NCBI RefSeq assembly: GCF_036850765.1
Contig: NC_089490.1
Coordinates: 389,684,558 to 389,748,557 of the forward strand
Direction: 5' to 3'
DNA: 64,000 bases
Source of the DNA: Saccopteryx bilineata
Taxonomy: Eukaryota > Chordata > Mammalia > Chiroptera > Emballonuridae
Shown one piece after another: positions 26,214 through 38,299 of this stretch (position 1 is its first letter; each line of letters starts with the position of its first letter). Under the pieces are notes generated by a model, which searched no databases, had not been told where the DNA came from, and saw only the letters and a program-made list of their open reading frames with translations. The translations under genes and the position numbers were made by a program.

Positions 26214-26612
26214 GGCCCTGGCCGGTTGGCTCAGCGGTAGAGCGTCGGCCTAGCGTGCGGAGGACCCGGGTTCGATTCCCGGCCAGGGCACACAGGAGAA
26301 GCGTCCATTTGCTTCTCCACCCCTCCGCCGCGCTTTCCTCTCTGTCTCTCTCTTCCCCTCCCGCAGCCAAGGCTCCATTGGAGCAAAGATGGCCCGGGCG
26401 CTGGGGATGGCTCTGTGGCCTCTGCCCCAGGCGCTAGAGTGACTCTGGTCGCAACATGGCGACGCCCAGGATGGGCAGAGCATCGCCCCCTGGTGGGCAG
26501 AGCGTTGCCCCTGGTGGGCGTGCCGGGTGGATCCCGGTCGGGCGCATGCGGGAGTCTGTCTGACTGTCTCTCCCTGTTTCCAGCTTCACAAAAATGAAAA
26601 AAAAAAAAAAAA
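26214..26612 (+). mobile_element. SINE-A (young)
   Basis: Near-consensus copy with CAACATGGCGACGCCC. TSD AATTTAAAAAGTTA. Confidence 0.95.
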
Positions 26613-26632
26613 AAAATTAAAAAGTTAAACAT

Positions 26633-27020
26633 AGAGCCTGACCAGGTGGTGGCACAGTGGATAATGTGTTGGACTGGGATACAGAAGACCCAGGTTTGAG
26701 ACCCTGAGGTTGCCAGCTTGAGCGTGGGCTCATCTAGTTTGAGCAAAGCTCACCAGCTTGGACCCAAGGTCGCTGGCTCGAGCAAGGAGTTGCCCAGTCT
26801 GCTGAAGGCCCACGGTCAAGGTACATATGAGAAAGCAATCAATGAACAACTAAGGTGTCGCAACGAAAAACTGATGATTGATGCTTCTCATCTCTCTCCG
26901 TTCCTGAGAGAGTTTTTAAAAGTCTGAGTTTTTAAAAGTCTGTCTGTCCCTATCTATCCCTCTCTCTGACTCTCTCTCTGTCTCTGTAAAAACAAAAACA
27001 ATAAAACTTGCAATAGAAAA
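26633..27020 (+). mobile_element. SINE-B with internal 16-bp tandem duplication
   Basis: TSD AAAAAGTTAAAC. The pyrimidine-rich end is interrupted by two copies of GAGTTTTTAAAAGTCT at about 26,909-26,940. Confidence 0.88.
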
Positions 27021-27032
27021 AAAAAAGTTAAA

Positions 27033-27612
27033 CTGAATTATATGGTTCTGTAATTCCACTCCTAGCTTAATACACAAAAGAACTAAAAACGGGTACTCCA
27101 ACAAGTACATACATATGTATGTTCATAGCAGCACTATTCACAATAGCCAAAAAACAGTCCAACTATCCAAACTGTTTATCCAGTTTGTAGAATAAACAAA
27201 CTATGGTATGTACATACAATGGACTATTTACTACTAGGCCATAAAAAGGAGTGAGGGAAGTACTGATGCATGCTGTAACTGGATGAACTTCACCAACATG
27301 ATGCTAAATGAAAGAAGCCAAACACAAAAAAACCCTTTTGTATGATTCCACTTTAGGAAAAAACAAAATCTAGAATTATAACACATCAATCCATAGAGAT
27401 ATAAAGCAGATTGGTGGTTGCCAGGGTTTGGGAGAGGGTGAATTGGGTGGAAACTGCTTAATGGGTCAGGAGTTTTACTGCAGAGAGATGGAAATGCTTT
27501 AGAAAGAGGTGATGGTTGCCTTGTATATTGTGAATTTACAAAATGCCATTTGAATTGTTCATTTAAAATGAACAATTAAGTTTTAAGTTATGTGAATTTC
27601 ACTTCAATAAAT
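27033..27612 (+). mobile_element. Old L1 3' fragment (ORF2 end and 3' UTR)
   Basis: It holds the late-ORF2 block (TTCATAGCAGCACTATTCAC, then CCATAAAAAGGAGTGAGG) and a 3' UTR-like G-rich part (TGGTGGTTGCCAGGGTTTGG). Confidence 0.7.
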
Positions 27613-27755
27613 TATTTTTTTTACGTCCCAAAGTGATTCTAAAGTGCAGCCTGGGTTGAAAACCTCTAACATTACTTTCTTGGCACAAGTTCGAGATCGC
27701 AAAAGCAATCTTTCTCACCTGTTTTTCAAAAAGTAACACTCAATGAAATCTTTTT

Positions 27756-28120
27756 TTTTTTTTTTACAACTTTTTTTTTTTTTTTCTGAAGCTGGAAACG
27801 GGGAGAGACAGTCAGACAGACTCCCGCATGTGCACCGGGATCAACCCGGCACGCCCACCAGGGGGCGATGCTCTGCCCCTCCGGGGCGTCGCTCTGCCGC
27901 GACCAGAGCCACTCTAGCGCCTGGGGCAGAGGCCAAGGAGCCATCCCCAGCGCCGGGCCATCTTTGCTCCAATGGAGCCTTGGCTGCGGGAGGGGAAGAG
28001 AGAAAGGGGAAGGGGTGGAGAAGCAAATGGGCGCTTCTCCTATGTGCCCCGGCCGGGAATCGAATCCGGGTCCCCCACACGCCAGTCTGACGCTCTACCG
28101 CTGAGCCAACCGGCCAGGGC
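27756..28120 (-). mobile_element. SINE-A with small deletions
   Basis: TSD CTCAATGAAATCTTTT. It lacks part of the pyrimidine-rich middle and a few bases of the head side. Confidence 0.92.
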
Positions 28121-28502
28121 CTCAATGAAATCTTTTAAAACATTTTCCAACCAAGAGAATGTGAACAATATTCAATTGTCAGTATTCTAAGAGTTCACCA
28201 CAATACTTTTCTACTTTTCCTGTTGTTTCCTTTTGGAAACATAAAGAGGCAGGTTATCCAACCTAAGTGCCACATAGAAAATTTTAATGTCATTGTGTTA
28301 TACTTTCTGAAATGGCTTCTACTACATTAAATCTGAGTTTTTAAAAGTTAGTATGTATGCTCTTTCTATGAAAAGGCAAGGCCTGTTTCATACCCAAACC
28401 TCCTCAGCCACTGAAATAATAAGCACAGAATTTGCGTATGCATGTTGACACTGAGGACTCTTGCTCTGCCTTTGTGTTTGTCTCTTGGGATTGATGTTTT
28501 TT

Positions 28503-28844
28503 TGTGTTTTTTTTTTTACAGAGACAGAGAATGAGTCAGAGAGAGGAATAGACAGGGTCAGACAGGAACAGAGAGAGAGATGAGAAGCATCAATCATTAG
28601 TTTTTCATTGCGCGTTGCAACACCTTAGTTGTTCATTGATTGCTTTCTCATATGTGCCTTGACTGCGGGCCTTCAGCAGACCGAGTAACCCCTTGCTGGA
28701 GCCAGCAACCTTGGGTCCAAGCTGGTGGGCTTTTTGCTCAAACTAGATGAGCCCGCGCTCAAGCTGGCGACCTTGGGGTCTCGAACCCCGGTCTTCTACA
28801 TCCCAGTCCAATGCTCTATCCACTGTGCCACCATCTGGTCAGGC
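28503..28844 (-). mobile_element. SINE-B
   Basis: Full-length reverse copy ending CATCTGGTCAGGC, with TGATGT(A)TTTTT flanks as TSD. Confidence 0.9.
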
Positions 28845-29051
28845 TGATGTATTTTTTTAAAAAGCACTTTTCCACTAACTTCCCCCATAATTATTTTAAT
28901 TATAAAATTAATTTTAGAATTTAATTTACATATACAAAAAACATATGCAAGTTTTTTATGAAGCGTTACAATAAAATTGACCTACCATCCAAACTGAAAA
29001 TTCACTTTGTACTAACAATATTATTTTTTGTATCCACTTTGTACTACCATT

Positions 29052-29462
29052 TTTTTTTTTTTTTTTTTTTTTTTGCATTTTTCTGAAGCTGGAAACAGGG
29101 AGAGACAGTCAGACAGACTCCCGCATGCGCCCGACCGGGATCCACCCGGCACGCCCACCAGGGGGCGACGCTCTGCCCATCCTGGGCGTCGCCATGTTGC
29201 GACCCTCCTGGGTGTCGCCATGTTGTGACCAGAGCCACTCTAGCGCCTGGGGCAGAGGCCACAGAGCCATCCCCAGCGCCCGGGCCATCTTTGCTCCAAT
29301 GGAGCCTTGGCTGCGGGAGGGGAAGAGAGAGACAGAGAGGAAGGCGGGGCGGAGGGGTGGAGAAGCAAATGGGCGCTTCTCCTATGTGCCCTGGCCGGGA
29401 ATCGAACCCGGGTCCTCCGCACGCTAGGCCGACGCTCTACCGCTGAGCCAACCGGCCAGGGC
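29052..29462 (-). mobile_element. SINE-A (young) with internal duplication
   Basis: TSD TGTACTACCA. The segment CATCCTGGGCGTCGCCATGT is repeated in diverged form, making two CGCCATGTTG units (29,178-29,228). Confidence 0.94.
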
Positions 29463-29496
29463 TGTACTACCAATATTATTACTATACCTGTGCATT

Positions 29497-29876
29497 CTTT
29501 TTTTTTCGAGAGAGAGAAACAGACAGGAAAGGAGAGAGATGAGAAGTATCAATTCTTTGTTGTGGCACCTTAGCTGTTCATTGATTGCTTTCTCATATGT
29601 GTTTTGACTAGGGCGGAAGGCGCTCCAGCAGAGCAAGTGATTCCTTGGTCAAGCCAGTGACCTCGGGCTTCAAGCCAGTGACCTTTGGGCTGAAGCCAGT
29701 GACCACGGGGTCATGTGTATGATCTCACGCTCAAGCCAGCAACCCTATGCTCAAGCTGGCAACCCCAAGCTCAAGCCAGATGAGCCATGCTCAGGCCAGC
29801 AACCTTGAGGTTTTGAACCTGGGTCCTCAACATCTCAGGCCGATGCTCTACCCACTGCACCACAGCCTGGTCAGGC
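29497..29876 (-). mobile_element. SINE-B
   Basis: Older long form. TSD CACCTGTGTATT (one side reads TACCTGTGCATT). Confidence 0.88.
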
Positions 29877-30035
29877 TGCACCTGTGTATTTCTTTTCTAC
29901 TCCATCCTTCCCCTCACAGAAGTTTGTTTAATCTATGCCATATTCTCAGTCACATATCTCTAAACAACAAAATTAACTGCTCTTGTTTGTGAGCTTTAGA
30001 AAAATGTTATACTGTAAGAAATCCTCCATAACTTA

Positions 30036-30387
30036 CTTTTTTGTGTGTGTGACAGAGAGAGGGACAGATAGGGACAGATAGGAAGGGAGAGCGATGAGAA
30101 GCATCAATTCTTCATTGTGGCTCCTTAGTCTCCTTAGTTATTCATTGACTGCTTTCTCATTTGTGCCTTGACAGGGTGGGGGGGGAGGGGGGCTACAACA
30201 GAGCGAGTGACCCCTTGCTCAAGCCAGTGACCCCATGCTCAAGCTGGGTAAGCCTGTGCTCAAGTCGGGCGAACCCAAGCACCCAAGCTCAAATCGGGTG
30301 AGCCCAAGCTGGCAACCTTGGGGTTTGAACCTGGGTCCTCCACATCTCAGTCTGACGCTTTATGCACTACGCCACCACCTGGTCAGG
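30036..30387 (-). mobile_element. SINE-B
   Basis: Older long form with a G-run (30,176-30,192). TSD TCCATAACTTACTTTT with one mismatch on the right. Confidence 0.87.
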
Positions 30388-30913
30388 TCTCCATAACTTC
30401 CTTTTATCATTCAAAATTTGATTTATAAAATTCATACATATGTTGTGCTACAACTCAGGGCCACTCTAAGTGTGGTTCAAAGACTTCTGCTGGTTCACAA
30501 ACTTACCATTCAGATAAGTACAGAAATGGAGATAAAGAGTTTAAAAACAGCCATAGTGCCTATTCTAGCTTCTTTAATTAGGGTTGTCTGAGACACTGAA
30601 ACAAGTTCAGCAAAGGTAAAATATAAATGCCACAAGAAAAGTAGGGGGTGTAGAGTTAGGCTGGAAAATACTTAAAGGTTAGATCCTAAAAGGACTTATA
30701 AACAATGTTAAGAAATTTGTACTTTCTCCCAAAGGTAAAATAAGACTTTGAAGGATTATTAAGTAGAGAAAAAATTATATACACATCAAACTTACATTTT
30801 TAGAAGACCATGTAATATATATGTAAAAGCAATGTAAAGAATAGCTTAGAAGGCAGTAAAAACTGAGGGAAATCAGAAGGCTATAGTCTAAATGAAAGAT
30901 GATGGTAGCTTGG

Positions 30914-31229
30914 CCTAACCAGGTGGTGGCACAGTGGATAGAGTGTTGGACTGGGACCTGGAGGACCCAGGTTCGAAACCCTGAGGTTGCCAGCTTGAGA
31001 GCTGGCTCATCTGGTTTGAGCAAGGTTCATCAGCTTGAGCCCAAGGTCGCTGGCTTGAGCAAGGGGTCACTCATTTTGCTGTAGCCCCCTGGTCAAGGCA
31101 CATATGAGAAAGCAATCAATGAACAACAAAGTGCTGCAACAAAGAATTAATGCTTCTCATCTCTCTCCCTTCCCGTCTGTCTGTCCCTATCTTTCCTTCT
31201 GTCTCTGTCACCCCCCCCAAAAAAAAAAA
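30914..31229 (+). mobile_element. SINE-B
   Basis: Perfect TSD GATGATGGTAGCTTGG on both sides, so a fairly recent insertion into an older repeat. Confidence 0.94.
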
Positions 31230-31777
31230 AGATGATGGTAGCTTGGACCTAAGGGCAGTAGCAATGCAGATGGAGAAAAGTAGATGGGTGTTAGAGATAT
31301 AAAGACTGTCAAAAAATGTCCTTACTGAGTGAATATAGAAGGAGTGGAAGAGAGGGATGAAGATGAGTTTTGGACAAGATGAGTTTTGGACAAGATGAGT
31401 TTTGGAGAAGCTGAGTTTGAGATGCATCCTAGACAAGTGTAGATGTGTATAGCAGTCATGTAAGTAGGGGAGATGAAAGATGCTCTACAAGAGATTTCTT
31501 GGTTCCTAGTTTGGTGAAATCCCTACAATTTACTGTATCTGGTTTCTAGATGATCTACAGTGAAAACTATTCATATTTTATAAATAATAAGGTTTATTTT
31601 GGTAATTACCTAACTCAATTAAAATATAAAGAGTAAATGAGAGTATATATAAAAAGCAAGTTTATTTGCCTCCTAAAGGACTAAGGGAATTTAGAGAAAT
31701 TTACTGTACTTCCCCATGTATTTTGGGGCCAGAAATTTGAAAAAAAAAAAGTATTACATAGTTATTGAAATCAAGTT

Positions 31778-33408
31778 TTATTCATCATAAAATTCATACA
31801 ACTCATCACTGTCAAAACTCCCATCCATTAGCTTGTCCTCATCTGTGTCTGATAATGAATCACTGTCTTCATAATTGCCTTGTCCTCAGTTCCATCCATG
31901 GCATTTGAAATGTCACACTTCTTAAATGACTTGATAATGATCTCAATCTTGATATTATTCCAGGACCTTTTCACCCAGGTACAAACTTCTTTAGTTGGCT
32001 TCTTCACTCTTCCTGCTGGTGTCAAATTGTCCCCAGAAGACTTCATCCATTGGTTCCCATTCATCTCTCATGGCAGCTTTGAAGGGTTTGTAATGCTGAC
32101 ATCAAATAGTTGGAGCTGGGATGTCAAGCCTCCAGGTATGATGGCAAGTTTTGTTTTTTGCTCTGCAGCAATCTTCTTTGTGTTTTTTGTTATGTGTGCT
32201 CTGAACTGATCAAGCACCAATAGAGCAGGTTTGCATAAGAGCCCACCTGGTCTCCTTCTCCAAACTTTCTCAAACCAGATCTTCATCCTGTCCTGATCCA
32301 TCCAACCCTTGTCTTGAACGCAGACAACCACTCCTCAAGGAATGTCTTTTTTTGGCATTGTTTTGCATTTGAAAATCAGCATAGGAGGCAGCTTGGTTTC
32401 ATCAGCACAACAAGCTAGAACTGTATAATGGCCCTTTTTGTGTCCACTTGTCTTCACACTTAGGTTTTCACTCCTTTCATATCAACAGTCTGTTACTTGG
32501 TACATCAAATTGAAGGGCGACTTTGTTCATATTTATAATCTATCCCAACTCAAACTGATGTGTCTTCCAACAGGAATGACAAAACGATAAAATTCAATGG
32601 ACCTTCTGCTCATAGCTTTCAGGCATCTTTTGGGCAAGTCTGGTGCGTGTTCGCATGCTTAGTCCATTCTGTTTCATGAACCTGAAGCACCAATTGTGTC
32701 CTCCTTTGAAATCAGTAACTTCTGCCTGACCAGGCAGTGGTGCAGTGGATACAGCGTCGGACTGGGATGCGGAGGCCCTAGGTTCAAGACCCCGAGGTCG
32801 CCAGCTTGAGTGCCGGCTCATCTGGCTTGAGGGAGAAACAAAAACAAAAATAAAAAACTCACCAGCTTGGACCCAAGGTCGCTGGCTCGAGCAAGGGGTT
32901 ACTCGGTCTGCTGAAGGCCCATGGTCAAGGCACATATGAGAGAACAGTCAATGAACAACTAAGGTGTCACAACAAAAAACTGATGATTGATGCTTCTCAT
33001 CTCTCTCCGTTCCTGTCTGTCTGTCCCTATCTATCCCTCTCTCTGACTCTCTCTCTGTCCCTGTAAAAAAAGAAAAAGAAAAAGAAATGAGTAATTCTTT
33101 TTCATCAGCAGTTCTTCTTGCCTCATGCTGAATCATCTTTGTGAACACAGGAATACCACCTTTGTGGACACAGGAATTCCAATTGCCCTTTGCTCTTCAA
33201 TCTATATCTTCAACTCTCTCTAAATCAGGCCATTTTGCTGACTTGCCTCTCATGGCCTCTTCTTCCCATAGCCCAGCCAGTCTCAAACTGATTTCTCAGT
33301 TGGAGGAGGACCAAACTTACATTCAGCAGCACGATTTCCATTCACTTTTGCAAACTGGATAACTTTCAACTTGAATTCAGCACTGTATGAAAATCTTTTC
33401 TGAGCCAT
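31778..33408 (-). pseudogene. pogo-like DDE transposase remnant
   Basis: It starts MAQKRFSYSAEFKLKVIQFA (33,408), a helix-turn-helix DNA-binding segment of the pogo/CENP-B type. After the SINE come the catalytic-core pieces VLDQFRAHITKN (second Asp) and IIPGGLTSQLQLFDVSI (third acidic residue; related proteins usually have QPLDV). It ends in an acidic tail FDSDELYEFYDE before the stop at 31,780-31,778. About 420 codons without the SINE, with several frameshifts and stops; inactive. Confidence 0.83.
32722..33083 (+). mobile_element. SINE-B inside the pogo element
   Basis: TSD GAAATCAGTAACTT (32,708-32,721) and GAAATGAGTAATTC (33,084-33,097). It contains an A-rich insert near 32,835. Confidence 0.92.
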
Positions 33409-34245
33409 TTCTGGGCAGAACGTGGCAAAATGTAACCTACCGTAATATACCAGTAACAAGTACGAAACAATGAGCGCAAAGGTAATAAGTGCCAAAAAGC
33501 AGGAAATCCAAGTAAAAAAAAACTACAGCAATAACGCAAAAATAAGTGTGTGGGAAATGCAAGTAAAACAATCTACAACCACTGTATTATATGCACCCAG
33601 TTTTTAGACCCCAAATTTTTCAAAAAAGGGTGTGTCTTATACATGGGGAAATACAGTCAAGTGCAGCTAATTGGTAAAAGCGAACCACACCTAATTAGCA
33701 GCTGCCTAATAATCAAGTTGAACCACCCAATTAGGCCTTAAAACTACTTTAACCTGACCTTGGTTATGAAGGGAATGACTACAGTTTTAAGTGTAATTAG
33801 GGATTACCCATGCAGTCATTCCCTGCCCCCAGAAATCCTTACTCCATTGAGAGTTGACTCTATCAGTTGAAAAGGAAAATCCTTCTTTGAGGTTAACAAC
33901 AAAAAGGGTGGCAGACTATGATCTCTATAATTCCTATCAGTTCTAATGTCTGAATACAATTCTAGAACATTTTGGGTGTGGGCAGCATTAAAGTAACCAC
34001 TATTTAAAACTAAGCTTTGCTTTTATTTTAACTATTATCATAAAGGAAATAAAGGCCTTGGAAACATTCAGAACATATTCAGAAAGTAATGAACAGGAAC
34101 CTCAGAGTCTATATAAAATAGAATAGATGTCGAATAAAACTTAACAATTTCATGAAAAGTCACACAAATTAAAAGCTCAAATGATTTCTTCAAAGAAATG
34201 CAGTACTATTTTCAATACACATGACAAATTAAAACCAAACTAACA

Positions 34246-34420
34246 TTCATAATAGCTAAAGAATGGAAGCAAGCCAAATGCCCATCCACTGATGAATGGA
34301 TAAATAAAATGTGGTAAATCCATACAGTGAAGTATTAGTCAGTAATAAAAAGAACTAAAGTACCATAAAGAACTTCTAGAACTCAACAATAACAAAAAAT
34401 CCTGATTAAAAAATAGGCAA
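34246..34420 (+). mobile_element. Old L1 ORF2 end fragment
   Basis: CCCATCCACTGATGAATGGA and the following bases are the conserved late-ORF2 segment. It is cut off by the SINE-B at 34,425. Confidence 0.65.
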
Positions 34421-34424
34421 AGGT

Positions 34425-34703
34425 CTGACCTGGTGGTGGCGCAATAGATAAAGCATTGACCTGAGATGCTGAGGACCCTCGTTCAAAACCCCGAGGTCAC
34501 TAGCTTGAGTGCAGAGTCACTGGCTTGATCATGGGATCACGGACATGACTCCATGCTTGCTGGCTTGAGCCCAAGGTCATTAGCTCAGCTGAAACCCCCA
34601 TGGTCAAGGCACACACCACAAGCAATCAATGAACAACTATGAGTTGATACTTCATGCTCCGCCCCATACTCTGTCAAATAAAAAACACAATCTTTAAAAC
34701 AAC
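34425..34703 (+). mobile_element. SINE-B, older
   Basis: Head GTCTGACCTGGTGGTGGCGC; ends in an AACAACAAC tail. Confidence 0.82.
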
Positions 34704-34726
34704 AACAACAAAAACTCAAACTGCCT

Positions 34727-34811
34727 GGTAACTCAGATGGTTAGAGCGCCATTCTGACATGCCTAGGCTGCGTGCTGGATATCAATCAGGGCACATACAA
34801 GAATCAACCCA
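34727..34811 (+). mobile_element. SINE-D fragment
   Basis: tRNA-like head TGCCTGGTAACTCAGATGGT only; it is cut by the next SINE-B. Confidence 0.6.
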
Positions 34812-34812
34812 T

Positions 34813-35143
34813 GGCCTGACCAGGTGGTGACTCATTGGATAGAATGTTGGACTGGGATGTAGAGGATCCAGGTTCAAGACCCCGAGGTTGCCAGCTTGAG
34901 CGCAGGCTCATCTGGTTTGAGGAAAAGCCCACCAGCTTGAACCCAAGGTCGCTGGCTCCAACAAGGGGTTACTTGGTCTGCTGAAGGCCTGTGGTCAAGG
35001 CACATATGAGAAAGCAATCAATGAACAACTGAGGTGCTGCAACGCGCAATGAAAAACTAATGATTGATGCTTCTCATCTCTCTCTGTCCCTGTCTAGCCC
35101 TCTCTCTGACTCTCTCTGTCTCTGTAAAAGAAAAAAAAAAAAG
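34813..35143 (+). mobile_element. SINE-B
   Basis: Nearly complete young form with poly-A at 35,128-35,142. Confidence 0.9.
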
Positions 35144-35332
35144 CATCTGAACCAGTGATGAATGATAGGTGGGCTTTTTCAAAAAACAAAAACAAAACCA
35201 GGGTGGAATAGATGTTCTAGACTGAGAAAACAAGAAAGGCAAAGTCTTGCATGTAGTAAAGTACAAAATATATTTAGAGAACACTAAATGGCCCCAATTT
35301 GTCAAAATCTAAGATCAAAAAGGTAGACCAGG

Positions 35333-35597
35333 GCCTGACCAGGTGGTGACACAGTGGAGAGAGTGTCAACCTGAGGACCTTGAGGACCCAGGCCCCGAGG
35401 TTGCCGGTTGGGTGTGGGATCGTAGATATAATCCCGTGGTCACTGGTTTGAGCCCAAGGGTCACTGGCTGGGCTGGAGCTCCCTGGTCAAGGTACACATG
35501 AGAAAGAAATCAATGAACAACTAAAGTGCTGCAACTATGGGTTGATGCTTTTCATCTCTCTGTCTGTCTGTCTCTCTCTCTCTTGCTTAAAAAAAAA
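35333..35597 (+). mobile_element. SINE-B, older
   Basis: Shortened body. TSD GTAGACCAGGG. Confidence 0.85.
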
Positions 35598-36341
35598 AGT
35601 AGACCAGGGTCAGATCATGAATTTAAACTAAACAGCAGAGGATGCTGATGAACTGAAGCAGGGCAATGATGTGACCCTGTCTACTTCAGAAAAGTCTATG
35701 TAGAATGAATTGAAAGAAAAAGAAAGTAGATTCTTGAGAGCAAATTATTGCAGTATTCTAGGACAAAGATAAACAGAAGCCAGAAAGGGGTTTTGGCAGT
35801 AGAAATCTGCCAGGAAAGGGTAGGCAGGGAGTTACATTAAAGTAGAATCAATAAGCCTTAGCAACTAAGGATGTGGAAATAGGAAGAAGAGTCATAGGTA
35901 GGAGCTTCCAGTCCAGGTGTGGAGGGAACTGTGGTATTAATGACAAAAAATATGTCAGAAGTTCTGGGTTGTTTGGGGGAAGTAAAGAAGAGGTAAGAAA
36001 TATGATTAAGTTTGGTTTTAGACTTAAGAAATATGATATTCAAGTGGTTAGATATGTGGCACCAGCGACAAACAGAGGGATTTGGATTTTATAAACATAA
36101 GACACAGAAAACCAAGTTTTCACTACATAGCAGGGTTTTATGCTTTATGAGTGAATAAAATTGCCAACAAAAAGAAGCATTAATAAAATTAATTTGAACT
36201 ATATAATGTATATATAATGATTGCTATGGTTCATTCAATTTAGTCCATACTACAAATATTTTAAAATTTCAAATTATTCAGAGCTCTCAGGTTTTACCCT
36301 AGAAGCCTAAAACAGAGGCAAAGTTAAGAAGGCTAGCTATA

Positions 36342-36745
36342 GCCCTGGCCGGTTGGCTCAGCGGTAGAGCGTCGGCCTAGCGTGCGGAGGACCCGGGTTC
36401 GATTCCCGGCCAGGGCACACAGGAGAAGCGCCCATTTGCTTCTCCACCCCTCCGCCGCGCTTTCCTCTCTGTCTCTCTCTTCCCCTCCCGCAGCCAAGGC
36501 TCCATTGGAGCAAAGATGGCCCGGGCGCTGGGGATGGCTCTGTGGCCTCTGCCTCAGGCGCTAGAGTGGCTCTGGTCGCAACATGGCGACGCCCAGGATG
36601 GGCAGAGCATCGCCCCCTGGTGGGCAGAGCGTCGCCCCTGGTGGGCGTGCCGGGTGGATCCCGGTCGGGCGCATGCGGGAGTCTGTCTGACTGTCTCTTC
36701 CTGTTTCCAGCTTCAGAAAAATGGAAAAAAAAAAAAAAAAAAAAA
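36342..36745 (+). mobile_element. SINE-A (young)
   Basis: Near-consensus copy with a 25-bp A-run. Perfect TSD AGAAGGCTAGCTATA. Confidence 0.96.
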
Positions 36746-37019
36746 AGAAGGCTAGCTATAAAATAAACCTGTTCTTCAGAAATATTTTAATCTTGTACCA
36801 ATGATGTATCTAAAATGTCTTCCAAAAATTTCAAATACCATATATTCCACACTACTGCTGAAAAAGGTTTAGATGTAATTTATTTTTAGACCAGAGGTTA
36901 AGAAATGTTTCCAAGGCAGAACTTAGAATAAATTTCAGACTGATTTTTCAGTTTTGTATTCAAATAACAAATTACCTATTAAATATGCACTATATACTAT
37001 CATAACATACAGACTCAAG

Positions 37020-37150
37020 CAATCTATGAATTTTCTTATTCATCAACCAGATAAAATAAGGCACGGATAGAGTAAGTCACAAGTAATGTTAGAGAGCTGG
37101 TTCTAGAATCTATGTCACCTATCTCTTAGTCCACTACTCTTCCCCATCAC
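37020..37150 (+). mobile_element. MIR relic (weak)
   Basis: The phrase GAGAGCTGGTTCTAGAATCT and the following bases fit a diverged MIR. Confidence 0.35.
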
Positions 37151-38299
37151 CCAAAGGTCCAAGTGTGGTACCCTTCCCTGTACCTTGACAATCTACAAAA
37201 ATAATTATACAGCCACTAAACGGACTGTTTTAGCTTTCTACTTGGGAAGAAGCTATGACAGTGAAACTATTTTATGGCTAATTTCCAAGCCCTTGACCTA
37301 CAAAAGCTCTTCACTAACACAATACAAGAGATCTGGATCTGATTACCATTCCTAGACTCTCACTTCTGGCTAAGGAAATGCTACTGCAGAAACACAGAAT
37401 GAGTCTGAGGGAAGTTTGAGGAAAACTTTTGCCCACTCAAAAAGCAACCCCCTTTGAATGACCAAAGAGGTGTGATTATAATCTCATTGCAAAAAAGAAA
37501 ATAATTATAAAAAAAGAATAAAACAGAATACACAGATGCCTAGAAATCTTTACTCAAACTATGTCTAGGAATAAATAACAACTGGATTAAAGAAGCATGG
37601 CAATTATGTAACTGGCATACAAAAGTTAAGATTTTTATTACTTGGCCAAACCAGATAAAATCTCAAAGTAGCCAGTAACAAAATGACAAGTCTCCTTTTA
37701 ATTAAGAAACCTCACAGCCTCGAGGTAATTCCCATTAACATGGACAAATATCATCCTCTTGCTGGAGTATTATTCATTTTCAGAGGGCCAGAAATCTGAA
37801 ATGCTTTTCTAGAAGGTTATTTCAACAAACTTGGGTGTGCTTGCTGTTCTAGTCCTAGGATGGTGGCCTCCCACAAAGTCCTTCAGAGAGGGGAAAGGGT
37901 ACAGGGCTGTCTCTTTCACATCATACTACACATCAGCAGGAAAGAGTTAACTGGACTCTCCCTAACAGATGATTACTATCAATGTCTCCAAAAGGTGGAC
38001 CCGACACCAACAAGGGCCTCTGGGGAGGCTGAAAACTAAACCTGGCTGTAAATTAGGTCAACTTTGAGAGTTACTGCTCAATTGTACAAAGCTACTCGGG
38101 TCCCCAAATCCCAGGCCAAGGACCCAAGGCCCAAGGGCACTGGATTCAGTTGCACCTATCCAGCTCAACCAGGTTATACTTGGGTAAAAGCAATCGTCTC
38201 CTCACTCAAAGTTGGAACGCGGGGAGGCAAACCTAGGTCGTGGGCACCGCTCAATCACTGCATTTCCAAACAAGCACTCAAGGGCCACTGTCACCCAGA

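Larger units (their letters stand above)
31704..33656 (-). mobile_element. pogo/Tigger-like DNA transposon with transposase remnant
   Basis: The ends are inverted repeats (plus strand CTGTACTTCCCCATGTAT at the left; complement of ATGGGGAAATACAG at the right). The left flank is TA; the right flank reads TC, a decayed TSD. Between them lies a minus-strand transposase remnant, interrupted by a SINE-B at 32,722. Without the SINE it is about 1.6 kb. A short derivative of the same family lies at 1,437-1,757. Confidence 0.85.

Noticed and set aside
36342..36415. tRNA genes
   Set aside because: The tRNA-like A and B boxes are SINE heads, each followed by the SINE body and poly-A; no free-standing tRNA is seen.
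36382..36564. Recurrent 60-77 codon frames (starting [15 protein letters not shown] or [13 protein letters not shown]) at many sites
   Set aside because: They are open frames within SINE-A copies on both strands; the repeated 'protein' is just the SINE sequence.
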